A stretch of DNA of 64,000 nt from Rheinheimera maricola (GTDB lineage: Bacteria > Pseudomonadota > Gammaproteobacteria > Enterobacterales > Alteromonadaceae): the NCBI RefSeq assembly GCF_016918075.2, contig NZ_JAERPS020000008.1, positions 1 to 64,000 of the forward strand. The letters are read 5' to 3'. The notes under the pieces are model-generated. The model made no database searches, was not told where the DNA came from, and saw only the letters and a list, made by a program, of their open reading frames with translations. Positions 7,992 through 17,219 of this stretch are shown one piece after another. A program made the position numbers and the translations under genes. Positions within the stretch are counted from its first letter, which is position 1, and every line of letters begins with the position of its first letter.

Positions 7992-8501
7992 TTGGAATTA
8001 ACGTCATTGTTAACTTGGCTGCCTCAACTTAGCGGTATTCATGGCTCTGTAATTAAAAGCCCTGTTACTGGCATGGTAATGCCGTTAACCGAACATCCAG
8101 ATCTGCTATATAACTCAAATGTCTTAACGCTGGCTTTGTGTATAAAACTTCAACACGGTACACTCAAAGCTCCTTTTAGCGGCGTCTTCGACAGGCAGTT
8201 ACTTGGTGGCCGCAGGCTTCGCTTCAAACACAATAGTGGCTTGGTAATACAGTTAGATATCCCACTTGACGCTGATATGACGAACGGTAAAAGTGTAAAT
8301 CATCTTGTAAAGTCTGGCGCGACGATTCGCAGCGGCGAGTCTGTAATGTCTCTGGATATACGAGCATATGGCAATTGCCATGTTGTGCTAATGATACTGC
8401 CTCACCCAGCCATTACTCATGCATTTAGCGCCAGGCGACATGTCGAGGCTTTAAACGATGCTGCGTTAATTATTCAAACCGGAAATAAGCCAAAAACATG
8501 A
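7992..8501 (+). CDS. EIIA-Glc-like protein lacking the active-site histidines
   Basis: 169 residues with the single-hybrid beta fold of PTS EIIA-Glc (Crr): S-P-V-T-G-M-V-M-P-L near residue 23 matches the Crr S/P-x-S-G-x-I-V-x-L strand, then A-P-F-S-G-V-F aligns with the A-P-V-D-G-T-I motif, and V-K-S-G-A-T-I-R-S-G-E aligns with the V-K-x-G-D segment. In Crr the N-H-A-F and V-H-F-G-I-D motifs hold both catalytic histidines; here they read R-L-R-F and Q-L-D-I-P-L-D, so phosphotransfer should be impossible. The start is uncertain: TTG 7992, or TTG 8007 which has GGAA upstream. It ends overlapping yffB by 4 bases and is likely co-transcribed with yffB-dapE. Confidence 0.7.
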   Translation: MELTSLLTWLPQLSGIHGSVIKSPVTGMVMPLTEHPDLLYNSNVLTLALCIKLQHGTLKAPFSGVFDRQLLGGRRLRFKHNSGLVIQLDIPLDADMTNGKSVNHLVKSGATIRSGESVMSLDIRAYGNCHVVLMILPHPAITHAFSARRHVEALNDAALIIQTGNKPKT

Positions 8502-8851
8502 CAATAATCTACGGCATAAAAAACTGTGACACCATCAAAAAGGCCAAAAATTGGCTTGAACAACACCAATTACCCTATCAATTTGTTGACTATCGCAGCG
8601 ATGGACTGACTGCAGTGCAGCTTACTCAATTTTCTGCGGCGTGCGGTTGGGAAAACCTACTCAACACTCGCGGTACAACCTATCGACAATTGCCCGATAG
8701 CGACAAAGCCAATATGACGGAACAAAAAGCTCTGGCACTTATGCTGGCGCAACCGGCAATGATAAAGCGCCCACTACTCTTTCACGATGGTAAATATATT
8801 CTGGGATTTCAACCTGGCAACTATCAGCAAATTTTTGGACAAAATGTATGA
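8498..8851 (+). CDS. yffB: ArsC/Spx-family protein YffB
   Basis: 117 residues, thioredoxin-fold ArsC family. The N-terminal [15 protein letters not shown] motif, with one cysteine (C9) instead of the CxxC of glutaredoxins, and the late R-P-L-L motif are typical of YffB. In E. coli yffB immediately precedes dapE, as here, where the two overlap in an ATGA. YffB is thought to be a glutathione-dependent thiol reductase; true arsenate reductase activity is not implied. Confidence 0.9.
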   Translation: MTIIYGIKNCDTIKKAKNWLEQHQLPYQFVDYRSDGLTAVQLTQFSAACGWENLLNTRGTTYRQLPDSDKANMTEQKALALMLAQPAMIKRPLLFHDGKYILGFQPGNYQQIFGQNV

Positions 8852-9990
8852 GCCTCGTAAGTGAAGTAATTGAGTTAGCTAAAGATCTGATTTCTCGCCC
8901 CTCTATCACACCTGAAGATGCAGGTTGCCAGCAATTAATGGCTCAACGCCTGTCTGCGGTAGGTTTTGATATAGAAGTGATGCAATTTGAAGATACACTG
9001 AATATGTGGGCCCGACGCGGTCACACCAAACCGTTGTTCTGTTTTGCTGGCCACACTGATGTAGTGCCAACCGGCCCGATGGAACAATGGCATACCCCGC
9101 CATTTGAACCGACAATTGTAGGCGATACACTATATGGCCGCGGTGCGGCCGATATGAAAGGCAGCCTTGCTGCCATGATGGTTGCCACTGAACGTTTTTT
9201 GCAGCGTTTCCCGACCCCCAAATTCGACTTAGCTTATCTTATCACCAGTGATGAGGAAGGCCCTTTTATCAACGGTACCAAAAGAGTTATCGAAACCCTG
9301 GAAGCACGAAACGAAAAAATTAACTGGTGTATTGTCGGCGAGCCCTCCAGCAGCCAAAAAGCCGGCGATGTGGTGAAAAATGGCAGGCGCGGCTCTTTAA
9401 CCGGACATTTAACCGTAAAAGGTATTCAGGGGCATGTTGCCTACCCGCAGTTAGCTGATAACCCGGTGCACAATGCAGCGCCTGCACTTGCCGAGCTCGC
9501 AGCTGAACAATGGGATAACGGCAATGCTTACTTTCCGGCAACCAGCTTCCAAATTGCTAATATTCATGCTGGCACCGGGGCATCAAATGTGATTCCGGGT
9601 GAATTAAATGTCATGTTTAACTTCCGCTATAGCACACAAAGCACGGCCCAGCAGCTGCAGCAACGTGTTATAGCCCTGTTGGATAAACACGGCTTAACTT
9701 ATGATTTAAAATGGACGTTAAACGGGCTACCGTTTCTGACCGACAGCGGCAGCTTGGTAGCGGCAACCGTAAAAGCAATTTATCAGGTACAGGGCTTTGA
9801 AACACGGCTGGAAACCACTGGCGGTACATCAGACGGTCGTTTTATCGCCCCGACAGGAGCGCAGGTAGTTGAGCTAGGCCCATGCAATGCCACCATTCAT
9901 AAAATAAACGAATGTGTTTCAATCACTGATTTGGAACAACTGGCTAAAATGTATGAAACGGTTTTGGAACAACTTGAACAAAGCCTATGA
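8848..9990 (+). CDS. dapE: Succinyl-diaminopimelate desuccinylase
   Basis: 380 residues, M20 family, the usual length. It hydrolyses N-succinyl-LL-diaminopimelate to LL-diaminopimelate and succinate for lysine and peptidoglycan. Metal ligands and catalytic residues are visible: H69 in F-A-G-H-T-D, D71, bridging D102 in G-A-A-D-M-K-G, E136/E137 in S-D-E-E-G, and a late H in N-A-T-I-H-K. Starts with ATG overlapping the yffB stop; its own TGA overlaps the next ATG. Works in the same pathway as dapA and lysC elsewhere in the window. Confidence 0.97.
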   Translation: MSLVSEVIELAKDLISRPSITPEDAGCQQLMAQRLSAVGFDIEVMQFEDTLNMWARRGHTKPLFCFAGHTDVVPTGPMEQWHTPPFEPTIVGDTLYGRGAADMKGSLAAMMVATERFLQRFPTPKFDLAYLITSDEEGPFINGTKRVIETLEARNEKINWCIVGEPSSSQKAGDVVKNGRRGSLTGHLTVKGIQGHVAYPQLADNPVHNAAPALAELAAEQWDNGNAYFPATSFQIANIHAGTGASNVIPGELNVMFNFRYSTQSTAQQLQQRVIALLDKHGLTYDLKWTLNGLPFLTDSGSLVAATVKAIYQVQGFETRLETTGGTSDGRFIAPTGAQVVELGPCNATIHKINECVSITDLEQLAKMYETVLEQLEQSL

Positions 9991-10673
9991 CCGCTATAAG
10001 TAGTGATATTCTGACCGGCCTGAGCGAACGTCACTTGCTGACGAGGCCGGACGGATTTATGCTGCATAAAGACGTGGAAACACCGTTCAATACATTATGC
10101 CTGGCAGCAGAGGCCGATGGCATCTGTATAAAAGTGGTGTCTGCTTTTCGTTCTTATCAACGTCAAGCCGCCATTTGGCAGGCAAAGTTAACTGGGCAAC
10201 GCCCGGTATATACACGCAGCGGCGAACTTGTTGATATAAATTGCCTTACTGGGTGGAGAAAACTTGAAGCTGTACTATTGTACTCAGCGTTGCCAGGCGC
10301 CAGTCGCCACCATTGGGGTACAGAGTTAGACATCTATGATGCGGGCGCAGTAGCAGCAGATTATAAACCCCAACTTAACCCGGCAGAATACGCCCCTAAC
10401 GGCCCTTTTTTCCGCTTACAGCAGTGGCTAAGTATCCACGCAGCTGAATTTGACTTCTTTCAACCATACCGCCAATTTCAAGGCGGGGTCGCTGTCGAGC
10501 CCTGGCATATAAGCTATCAACCGCTGGCCAGCCGCTATCTTGCAGCCTTTAATACTGACACACTTAAACAATGCATTGCACAGCATCCGCTTGCAGAGCA
10601 ACAATTGGTGCTTGCGCATCTGGACAGCATATTTCAGCAATATGTTAAAAACATATGCAGTACAGAGCCATGA
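9987..10673 (+). CDS. M15-family (VanY-like) D-Ala-D-Ala carboxypeptidase
   Basis: 228 residues, with no obvious signal peptide. The zinc-site signature S106-x-H108-x-x-G-x-x-L-D115 ([10 protein letters not shown]) and a downstream E-P-W-H-I-S-Y provide the two histidines, aspartate and catalytic acid of the M15B/VanY family. S-A-F-R-S-Y-x-x-Q at 52-60 is the other family motif. The reaction would be removal of the terminal D-Ala or a related peptide cleavage. The gene is translationally coupled to dapE (4-base overlap). Absence of an export signal suggests a cytosolic role, such as muropeptide recycling, but this is inference. Confidence 0.88.
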   Translation: MTAISSDILTGLSERHLLTRPDGFMLHKDVETPFNTLCLAAEADGICIKVVSAFRSYQRQAAIWQAKLTGQRPVYTRSGELVDINCLTGWRKLEAVLLYSALPGASRHHWGTELDIYDAGAVAADYKPQLNPAEYAPNGPFFRLQQWLSIHAAEFDFFQPYRQFQGGVAVEPWHISYQPLASRYLAAFNTDTLKQCIAQHPLAEQQLVLAHLDSIFQQYVKNICSTEP

Positions 10674-10861
10674 ACTGGCCTCTGTTTTGGGCATTGACAC
10701 TGGCGTTTGGCGTGGTGCTGGGAAATATTATGCTGTTAAAGCATGCGGCAAAATTAAAAATGCCCTCTGTGCCGAAACAACAAGAGGGCAATACCAGCAG
10801 GCAGAATAGTCCTACTCAGCAGAGCCCTCAGCGCGGTCAAACGCCGAATAGCCCTGAATAA
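10670..10861 (+). CDS. DUF2897 family small membrane protein
   Basis: 63 residues from ATG 10670, whose ATGA overlaps the M15 stop. One N-terminal transmembrane helix (about residues 3-23, W-P-L-F-W-A-L-T-L-A-F-G-V-V-L-G-N-I-M-L-L) is followed by a short basic stretch and a Gln/Ser/Pro/Asn-rich tail, as in the DUF2897 family that follows dapE-type operons in Alteromonadales. Function unknown. Its last 50 bases overlap the convergent yejK. Confidence 0.75.
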   Translation: MNWPLFWALTLAFGVVLGNIMLLKHAAKLKMPSVPKQQEGNTSRQNSPTQQSPQRGQTPNSPE

Positions 10862-11858
10862 AACGTTGCAGTTGATCACGTAAATTCGGTGGCGTGCCTT
10901 TAATCAACAGAGTGTCGCTGTGCGCATCATACTGTACCCTGTCGCCGAGTAGTTTTTGCTCAAAACTTAACGATAAGCCGGCGCCCTGCCCACTGAATTT
11001 TATCAATTTTTTCAATTCTTTAACTTCGACCGGAAATTGTTCTGCTACCTCAAGTTGCTGCTCCTGACAATAGCGCAAAAAGCCCTGTTGTTCTTGCTCA
11101 TCAATCACGGCCGATAATTCGGTGAGCCGCACATCCTGGCCGGCTTTAGCTCGCTCTTCACAGTAGCTGAATACCTGCTTACGAGCGTCATTTTTCTCGT
11201 TGTTATCAAATTCTGCTGCAGTAAAATACTCTTCTACAGAAGCCAGAACCACTTTGCTGTTCACTTTAGCATCGGTTCCTTCTTCACAGCCAAGAAAATC
11301 AAGGAAAAAGTCCGCTACCTTGCGCCCGGCTCGGCCACGGATGAAACTGATGTACTTACCCTGCTCCGGCGAGCTTTGATATTCTGTTAAATCAATCCGC
11401 GCAGCCAGTTGCATGCGAGCAATGTCTAAATGACGTGATGTTGCCAGTTCCAGGTCCTCGGATAGTGAAAAATGATCTTTGCTGCCTAGTAGACAAAATA
11501 ACAGGTAATCACTGGCCAAATAGCGATAATGACACACCAGTAAATATCCGCTTTCAGGTAGCTGGTGTGCCTGCAATTGTTGCTCCAATGCCGCAGTTGA
11601 TGTATTTGCTAGCTCCAGAAAATCCGAAGTTTGTTTTTGCCAGTCGTGTAGTGCGGTCATCACTTGGGGATCTTTACCAGTATTAAAAGCGGCGTAGCCC
11701 TTAGCTGGTTTGCCGTTGTAGGCAAGATGTAACTGCTCAACCAAATGTGCTACGGCAGCAGTAGGTGCTACTAAAGATGGCCGATAGTGCGCTTTGCTCT
11801 GTGTCTGCTCGTCCAGTTCAAGGTAATTTATCGCCAACTGTTGTACATCTACTGACAT
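10812..11858 (-). CDS. yejK: Nucleoid-associated protein YejK
   Basis: 348 residues (335 in E. coli). N-D-P-A-type protein: opening V-x-Q-L-A-I-N-Y-L, then G-Y-A-A-F (residues about 54-58), the I-D-L-T-E-Y region and the K-Y-I-S-F-I-R-G-R-A-G-R-K-V-A-D-F-F-L-D-F-L-G-C motif that is the family hallmark. It binds nucleoid DNA and topoisomerases. Gene order matches E. coli: yejK on one strand and yejL-yejM divergent. ATG start after AGGAAA. Confidence 0.95.
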   Translation of the reverse strand: MSVDVQQLAINYLELDEQTQSKAHYRPSLVAPTAAVAHLVEQLHLAYNGKPAKGYAAFNTGKDPQVMTALHDWQKQTSDFLELANTSTAALEQQLQAHQLPESGYLLVCHYRYLASDYLLFCLLGSKDHFSLSEDLELATSRHLDIARMQLAARIDLTEYQSSPEQGKYISFIRGRAGRKVADFFLDFLGCEEGTDAKVNSKVVLASVEEYFTAAEFDNNEKNDARKQVFSYCEERAKAGQDVRLTELSAVIDEQEQQGFLRYCQEQQLEVAEQFPVEVKELKKLIKFSGQGAGLSLSFEQKLLGDRVQYDAHSDTLLIKGTPPNLRDQLQRFIQGYSAFDRAEGSAE

Positions 11859-11928
11859 AATTTTTCCTGTTTAAAATGAATTCTGTTACTATTCTACCTG
11901 TTTAAACCACATGACTTGCGGATAATTC

Positions 11929-12153
11929 ATGCCAATTGTATCAAAGTATTCCACCGCGCAGATTGAAAAGCTGGTAAATCAATTACTGGACGTTTTACAT
12001 ACTGAAAAAGCCACTACAGAACTAAGTTTAATGTGTTTGGGTAACGCTATCAGCCATGTAGTTAACAGTAGCGTACCCGCTGCACAGCGCGAGGCCGTCG
12101 TTAGCCACTTTACTCAGGCACTAGCTGATGCCGTAAACGGCAAGGCTGGCTAA
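11929..12153 (+). CDS. yejL: UPF0352 protein YejL
   Basis: 74 residues, one domain (DUF1414). The opening M-P-I-V-S-K-Y-S, the V-x-x-L-L-x-V-L-x-x-E-K-A segment and S-L-M-C-L-G-N match YejL (75 residues in E. coli). Function unknown. Head-to-head with yejK and 6 bases before yejM, the same cluster as in enterics. Confidence 0.95.
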   Translation: MPIVSKYSTAQIEKLVNQLLDVLHTEKATTELSLMCLGNAISHVVNSSVPAAQREAVVSHFTQALADAVNGKAG

Positions 12154-12159
12154 GCCATT

Positions 12160-13680
12160 ATGGTGCAGGAAAATAATCTATCACTGGTAAAAAAGGTCAA
12201 CCGTTTACTTAATTGGGGCCATTGGTTCAGCTTTTTCAATATATTGCTGGCTCTGATGGTAACATCCGTTTATTGGTTATCTGAGCCATTGCCTGTTTCG
12301 TTACTTGGTTGGCTTTATTTGCCATTAAACTGGATTGGCCACACTGCTTTTTTGTGTTTTATTTTTTTTATCCTCACTATTTTTCCTATCTCTCTGATCT
12401 TTCCCTATCAGCGTCATGTGCGTGGTATGGCAGCAATATTGGCCAGTAGCGCCCTCGTTGTGTTGATATTCGACGCTTATGTCTACGCTAACCTCGGATA
12501 TCATATTGGTAGCGCCTCATTTGAACAGGCGATTGATTTATTGCGGCAGCAAATTGTAACTAATTTACGCAACTTTGTATTAATAGTGCTAACCGTAGGT
12601 GCGTTGCTTTTAGCTATAGAGCTGACGTTAAGTAATTATTGCTGGAAGAAGGTTGAGCGGTTAAAACAAGCTGGCATTACCGGTTTGTTGCTAAGTATCT
12701 TCATTGGTAGCTTTATGCTTAGTCATTTAGTTCACATCTATGCTGACGCCAACCTGAAGTACGACGTTACTAAACAAGATAATGTGTTACCGCTATCTTA
12801 CCCTGCAACGGCAAAAACCTTTCTGGCACGCTACCAGTTTGTTGATTTAAACAGCCGGGCTCAGTTGCAACTGGATAAACTTAGCTTACCGGCTGCGTTA
12901 GATAATACCAACGCCTTGCAATGCCATAGCCCACAGCAAAGCGCAGCCACGGTCATTATTGTGTCTGAACCATTAGAGCAGCCGCAAACAATCCTAATGC
13001 AAGCTTTGGGGTTAAAGCAATTGGAACAACATTTTGCACCTGAAAATGCTAACGAAGCATTGCTGAATTTGCTGTACGGCAAATTTCGCACAAGTAGCAG
13101 TGATATGTTGACGCTGTTGGCACAGCCGCCCGGCTGGCTGGCTCAGTTACCCGAGGGTCTCGTCAGTATAGGTCGCACTGAAAACACGGCTGTATCCAGC
13201 TTGCCCTGGCTAACGGTTAACACTGCAGCGTCTTTTGCCATCGTATTCGATAATAACCCTGAACAACATCTGACACAGTACCGTCAGTATCCCAATATCG
13301 TACTACTTACTTTAAATGCCAGTCATAGCCAGTTTAGTCTAACACCAGTTGAAGCCTGGACTAACTGGCAAGTGCTGCGTCAATTACAACCGCATTTAGT
13401 CACGCAGCATCTTGATATGCTGCCAACATTATTGGCACAAGCTGGTTGTGAGTTTCATGCCAGTTGGCTTGGAGATAATCTGCAAAAGCCACGCAATTTG
13501 CCCAAATTGAACATTAGTGGTGAAGAAATGATCAGCTTTAAAAAAGATAAAATGCTGGTTTTACGTGCAGATGGCAGTTACGGGGTCTGGTCTGCAGGCA
13601 CCTTGGTACCCTTGAACGAAAAACTTGATCTGCCAATGCTAACCGACGCGCTAAAACGTATAGAAAGTTTGGCCAACTAG
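12160..13680 (+). CDS. yejM: YejM/PbgA/LapC-type inner-membrane protein with eroded sulfatase-like domain
   Basis: 506 residues against 586 in E. coli. The DUF3413 membrane part has about five helices (residues about 20-40, 55-77, 83-107, 133-155, 170-192) and the W-G-H-W-F-S-F-F-N-I signature. YejM/LapC senses LPS and restrains LapB-FtsH proteolysis of LpxC. The periplasmic domain still has late elements (L-D-M-L-P-T-L-L-A-Q-A-G-C and S-W-L-G-D-N-L), but the sulfatase strand motifs in between are shortened and degenerate. Identity rests on the membrane domain and the yejL neighbour. A real, full-length frame with no stop. Confidence 0.88.
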   Translation: MVQENNLSLVKKVNRLLNWGHWFSFFNILLALMVTSVYWLSEPLPVSLLGWLYLPLNWIGHTAFLCFIFFILTIFPISLIFPYQRHVRGMAAILASSALVVLIFDAYVYANLGYHIGSASFEQAIDLLRQQIVTNLRNFVLIVLTVGALLLAIELTLSNYCWKKVERLKQAGITGLLLSIFIGSFMLSHLVHIYADANLKYDVTKQDNVLPLSYPATAKTFLARYQFVDLNSRAQLQLDKLSLPAALDNTNALQCHSPQQSAATVIIVSEPLEQPQTILMQALGLKQLEQHFAPENANEALLNLLYGKFRTSSSDMLTLLAQPPGWLAQLPEGLVSIGRTENTAVSSLPWLTVNTAASFAIVFDNNPEQHLTQYRQYPNIVLLTLNASHSQFSLTPVEAWTNWQVLRQLQPHLVTQHLDMLPTLLAQAGCEFHASWLGDNLQKPRNLPKLNISGEEMISFKKDKMLVLRADGSYGVWSAGTLVPLNEKLDLPMLTDALKRIESLAN

Positions 13681-13964
13681 TGTGTCGGGCCGGTTAGTTT
13701 TTTTGCTGGCCGGCCAGCTAATTCCAACTCAGCCAGGTGCAACATATTTGTTAGCGCTATCGGTGCTACCGGTTGAGAGAATCTCTCCAGATACGCTACG
13801 GCGGCTTCTTTTAACATCTGCTGGCATAACTGATCATAAACACTAAAGTTATCGTAAGCCAGTGGCTCGTTTAGCTCTGACAGCTTTAACTCACGCTGCC
13901 GACGCATAAACCAGTGCAGCAAAAACTCATATTGCTTAACATCAAGCCATTGCCTCCAGTCCAT
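13677..13964 (-). CDS. Hypothetical small protein
   Basis: 95 residues, soluble, helical, rich in Leu, Gln and Arg, with no cysteine motif beyond a single C and no membrane segment. I do not recognise the family. It overlaps the yejM stop by 4 bases and lies 53 bases before the rlmF stop on the same strand, so it could be co-transcribed with rlmF as an upstream-reading neighbour only if transcription passes through. Codon use looks like its neighbours and the frame is closed by a normal stop, so I believe it is real. Confidence 0.6.
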   Translation of the reverse strand: MDWRQWLDVKQYEFLLHWFMRRQRELKLSELNEPLAYDNFSVYDQLCQQMLKEAAVAYLERFSQPVAPIALTNMLHLAELELAGRPAKKLTGPTH

Positions 13965-14017
13965 AACTTATCCCCTATGTTGGTCTGCTGCTTATATGCG
14001 TTAATTTATAATATAGA

Positions 14018-14956
14018 TTAACTAAGGTCTGGCGAAACTTGCCAACCTTGTTGCTGCACCGCTGTTAAAAAACTCCAAGCCAAAATACGGCTGACTTTTT
14101 GCCCCTGACGCATTTCAATTATCTGGGTTTGAGCCACCCCAACACTTCGCAGCAGTTTTTGTAATACCGCAAGATGTTTTTGCTGCGATACTAAAGTGGT
14201 AAACCAACACACTTGCGTTTTAAACAACTGACTCTCTGTAATCATTTGGCTGATAAACGCCAGTTCACCACCGTTGCACCACAGCTCATGTTGTTGGCCA
14301 GCGAAATTACGCTGATGACCCTGGGTAGCTTTGCCCAGGTTAGCCCATTTTCGACTGCTGGCAGCTTCAGCCTCCGCTTGTGAGGCAAAAAACGGTGGGT
14401 TGCACATAGTTAGATGAAAACGCCGCTCTGGCATAATCACGCCGCTAAACATCGCGTTGTCGTACTGTTGCACAATACTTACATTAGCGCGCAGACCAGA
14501 GTTACTGGCAACAATTACCTTAGCTGATTTTACCGCCACCGGATCTGTTTCCGTGCCGCATACCTGCCAGCCATAACTTTGGCTGGCAATAATCGGGTAA
14601 ATCACGTTAGCTCCGGTACCGACATCCAGCAGTGCTATCTGTTTGCCAAGCGGCACCACGCCAGCAAAGCCAGCTGCCAGCAAATCGGCCACATAATGAA
14701 CATAGTCTGCACGCCCTGGCACTGGCGGGCATAAATAACCTGGCGGTAGTTGCCATAGCCTTACGTTGTAATAGCAGGCCAATAACGCCTGATTAAGCGT
14801 AAACACCGCATTATTGTCAGAAAAGTCTATTGTAGGTTCGCCCGAAGGATTGTTAAGAATAAATCCCTTCAGCGCCGGCAACACTTTAATTAGAGCCGTA
14901 AAATCGTAACGTCCCTGATGAATATTGCGTGGATGCAGTAATGGTTGTGCTGACAC
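14018..14956 (-). CDS. rlmF: 23S rRNA (adenine-1618-N6)-methyltransferase
   Basis: 312 residues (308 in E. coli). It methylates N6 of A1618 in 23S rRNA. Motifs: the opening H-P-R-N-x-H-Q-G-R-Y-D-F, S-adenosylmethionine motif I D-V-G-T-G-A-N at 111-117, and the N6-amino methyltransferase catalytic motif N-P-P-F at 186-189. The P-P-V-P-G-R-A-D-Y-V-H-Y segment is diagnostic. ATG at 14956; next upstream gene on the other strand is cvfB. Confidence 0.95.
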   Translation of the reverse strand: MSAQPLLHPRNIHQGRYDFTALIKVLPALKGFILNNPSGEPTIDFSDNNAVFTLNQALLACYYNVRLWQLPPGYLCPPVPGRADYVHYVADLLAAGFAGVVPLGKQIALLDVGTGANVIYPIIASQSYGWQVCGTETDPVAVKSAKVIVASNSGLRANVSIVQQYDNAMFSGVIMPERRFHLTMCNPPFFASQAEAEAASSRKWANLGKATQGHQRNFAGQQHELWCNGGELAFISQMITESQLFKTQVCWFTTLVSQQKHLAVLQKLLRSVGVAQTQIIEMRQGQKVSRILAWSFLTAVQQQGWQVSPDLS

Positions 14957-15090
14957 TGTAAGTACTAGCCTTTACAAATATTAATGTCGTTAAGTTTACC
15001 ATGTCAGGGCTAATATAAAGCAGTACAACAAAAAAACCGCTACAATAGCGCCATTGAAACCGCCCGTATGGGCAAATTTATGGATGTCGC

Positions 15091-15927
15091 ATGCTGGCTC
15101 TTGGAAAAATTAATCGATTAACTGTAAAAAAGCAGGTTAAGTTTGGCTTTTATCTTGATGGTTTAAGTTGGGGCGAGATATTGCTACCGAATAATGTTGC
15201 CCCAGCCGGGTTAGAGATTGGCCGGGAGCTGGACGTATTCCTCTATCTGGACTCTGAAGATCAGCTAATAGCAACCACTGAGCAGCCCAAAATTAAAGTT
15301 GGCGAAGTTGCTCAACTTCAGGTAATCGCCACCACAAAAGTGGGCGCTTTTGCAAATTGGGGTTTAAAGAAAGATCTGTTGGTGCCCTTTAGCGAACAAC
15401 AAATCCCGTTAAAAGAAGGCCAAAAATATTTGCTGTACTGTTATGTTGATAATAGCAACCGCATTGTTGCATCCAGCAAACTAGACCGCCACTTACATAA
15501 AACCGATCCGGTGTACCATATTGGCGATAAAGTTGAGATCATCATCAGCGATCAAACCGATATTGGCTATAAAGCGGTAGTTAATCACCAACACTGGGGC
15601 GTGTTGTATAAGAACGAGGTATTTAAACCGCTACGCCGCGGTGACAAAATGCCAGCATTTATTGTAAAAGTACGTGATGATGGCAAGATTGACTTGCGTT
15701 TAAATGCCACGACCTACAAACAAGCACTGGAGTTGACTGAACAAGTACTTAAAAAGCTACAGCAAAATGGCGGTAAGCTGGCACTGACCGATAAAAGCTC
15801 GCCAGAATTGATTTACGCTAGCTTTGGTGTCAGTAAAAAAGCTTATAAACAGGCTATTGGCAGTCTTTATAAAGATAAAAAAATCGTTATTAGTGAACAC
15901 GGTATTATGCTGGTGCCACAAAACTAG
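15091..15927 (+). CDS. CvfB-family S1 RNA-binding protein
   Basis: 278 residues. Tandem S1-like barrels and a C-terminal winged-helix-like domain (residues about 215-278, A-S-F-G-V-S-K-K-A-Y-K-Q-A-I-G-S-L-Y). The G-A-F-A-N-W-G-L-x-K-D-L-L-V-P motif (about residues 87-101) and K-Y-L-L-Y-C-Y-V-D are typical of CvfB/YitL proteins, known in Staphylococcus as an RNA-binding virulence regulator. The proteobacterial role is not established. It ends just before a hairpin shared with cfa. Confidence 0.88.
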   Translation: MLALGKINRLTVKKQVKFGFYLDGLSWGEILLPNNVAPAGLEIGRELDVFLYLDSEDQLIATTEQPKIKVGEVAQLQVIATTKVGAFANWGLKKDLLVPFSEQQIPLKEGQKYLLYCYVDNSNRIVASSKLDRHLHKTDPVYHIGDKVEIIISDQTDIGYKAVVNHQHWGVLYKNEVFKPLRRGDKMPAFIVKVRDDGKIDLRLNATTYKQALELTEQVLKKLQQNGGKLALTDKSSPELIYASFGVSKKAYKQAIGSLYKDKKIVISEHGIMLVPQN

Positions 15928-15955
15928 AAAAACAACGCCGGGTTTAGCCCGGCGT
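15926..15955 (-). terminator. Terminator of the phr-cfa operon
   Basis: ACGCCGGG (15935-15942) pairs with CCCGGCGT (15948-15955). Read on the minus strand the stem is followed by GTTGTTTTTC. On the plus strand no U tract follows, so cvfB may use it only weakly. Confidence 0.65.
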
Positions 15956-15977
15956 CTGCTGTTAGCACGAAAAAATC

Positions 15978-17219
15978 TTAAGTGCTGCGGTTATGTGGTT
16001 TTGCCAATACCATATGTACAGCGCTGGTCGCTCGCTCTCTAAATCCGCCTTCACAATAACAAAGATAAAACTGCCATAGACGGACAAAATTATCGTCGTA
16101 ACCCAACTGATGAACTCTGTCACGGGCGTGCATAAAGTTGTCACACCAATCCTTTAATGTGCGGGCATAATCGAAGCCAATATCCTGCAAGTGTCGAACT
16201 ACCAAATCTGTCTTTCGGCTCACGGCGTCAGTCATCCGACTGACCGACGGCAGACTACCTCCAGGAAACACATAGCGTTTGATAAAATCTACTTCACGCA
16301 CATATTGGCTGTAGCGCTGATCGACAATAGTAATGGCTTGCAGCACCATTAAACCATCCGGCTTGAGCAGGCTGGCGCACTTAGCAAAATACGTATCCAA
16401 ATACTCCTCACCCACGGCTTCAATCATCTCAATTGATACCAGCTTGTCGTATTGTCCATCCAGGTCGCGATAATCGTTTAACAGCAAGCTGATATTATCC
16501 TGTAAACCCAGCGCCTGAATACGTGCTTTGGCATAATCGTACTGTTGCTGTGAAATGGTGGTAGTGGTAACTCTACAACCATAATGCTGCGCTGCATAAA
16601 TAGCCATGCTGCCCCAGCCGGTGCCAATTTCCAGCAAATGATCACTGGATTTGAGCTGTAATCGCTGGCAAATCAATTGCAATTTGTGTTGCTGCGCCAC
16701 CGTAAGATCAGCCGTGTCGTCCGGGTATACCGCACTGGAATACATCATGCTGTCATCTAAAAACAAACGGTACATTTCATTACCCAAGTCGTAATGCGCT
16801 GCAATATTCTTTTTGGCTTGCGCTTTAGAATTACGATTACGCCAATTCAGAAGTTTCAGCAGTGGCCGGCCCAGGCGGGTAATAGCAGAATCCAGCTTGT
16901 CTAGAGTGGTTAAGTTAAGGGCAAAAATTCGCACCAAAGCGGTCAGATTGTCACAGCGCCACCAACCATAAATATAGGCTTCGCCGCCGCCAACGGAGCC
17001 TGCCATCACCATCTTTTGATAAAATGCCGGATCAACCACGGTAATCACAGTTTTCAGCGCTGCATGTTCATCGCCGAAGCGCAGACGTTGGTTGCCCTCT
17101 ACCACGGTAATATCGCCGTGTTTCAATTGGCTGATAAAGTCCAGTGCGAACTTGCGGCATAAGCGCTCGAACCAGCTCAAATTGTCGAAAACTGAGGTTT
17201 CAATCAAACTCATTGTCAT
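15978..17219 (-). CDS. cfa: Cyclopropane-fatty-acyl-phospholipid synthase
   Basis: 413 residues from ATG 17219, where AAGGA lies 9 bases upstream; the reading frame continues 45 codons further but that part overlaps the DUF1365 gene and is unlikely to be translated. The enzyme methylates unsaturated phospholipid chains with S-adenosylmethionine. Motifs: A-H-Y-D-L-G-N-x-M-Y (about residue 140), L-E-I-G-T-G-W-G-S-M (SAM motif I), T-T-T-I-S-Q-Q-Q-Y, and I-E-M-I-E-A-V-G (about 260). It is the last gene of the operon starting with the ybgA-like gene and overlaps DUF1365 by 4 bases. Confidence 0.93.
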   Translation of the reverse strand: MTMSLIETSVFDNLSWFERLCRKFALDFISQLKHGDITVVEGNQRLRFGDEHAALKTVITVVDPAFYQKMVMAGSVGGGEAYIYGWWRCDNLTALVRIFALNLTTLDKLDSAITRLGRPLLKLLNWRNRNSKAQAKKNIAAHYDLGNEMYRLFLDDSMMYSSAVYPDDTADLTVAQQHKLQLICQRLQLKSSDHLLEIGTGWGSMAIYAAQHYGCRVTTTTISQQQYDYAKARIQALGLQDNISLLLNDYRDLDGQYDKLVSIEMIEAVGEEYLDTYFAKCASLLKPDGLMVLQAITIVDQRYSQYVREVDFIKRYVFPGGSLPSVSRMTDAVSRKTDLVVRHLQDIGFDYARTLKDWCDNFMHARDRVHQLGYDDNFVRLWQFYLCYCEGGFRERATSAVHMVLAKPHNRST

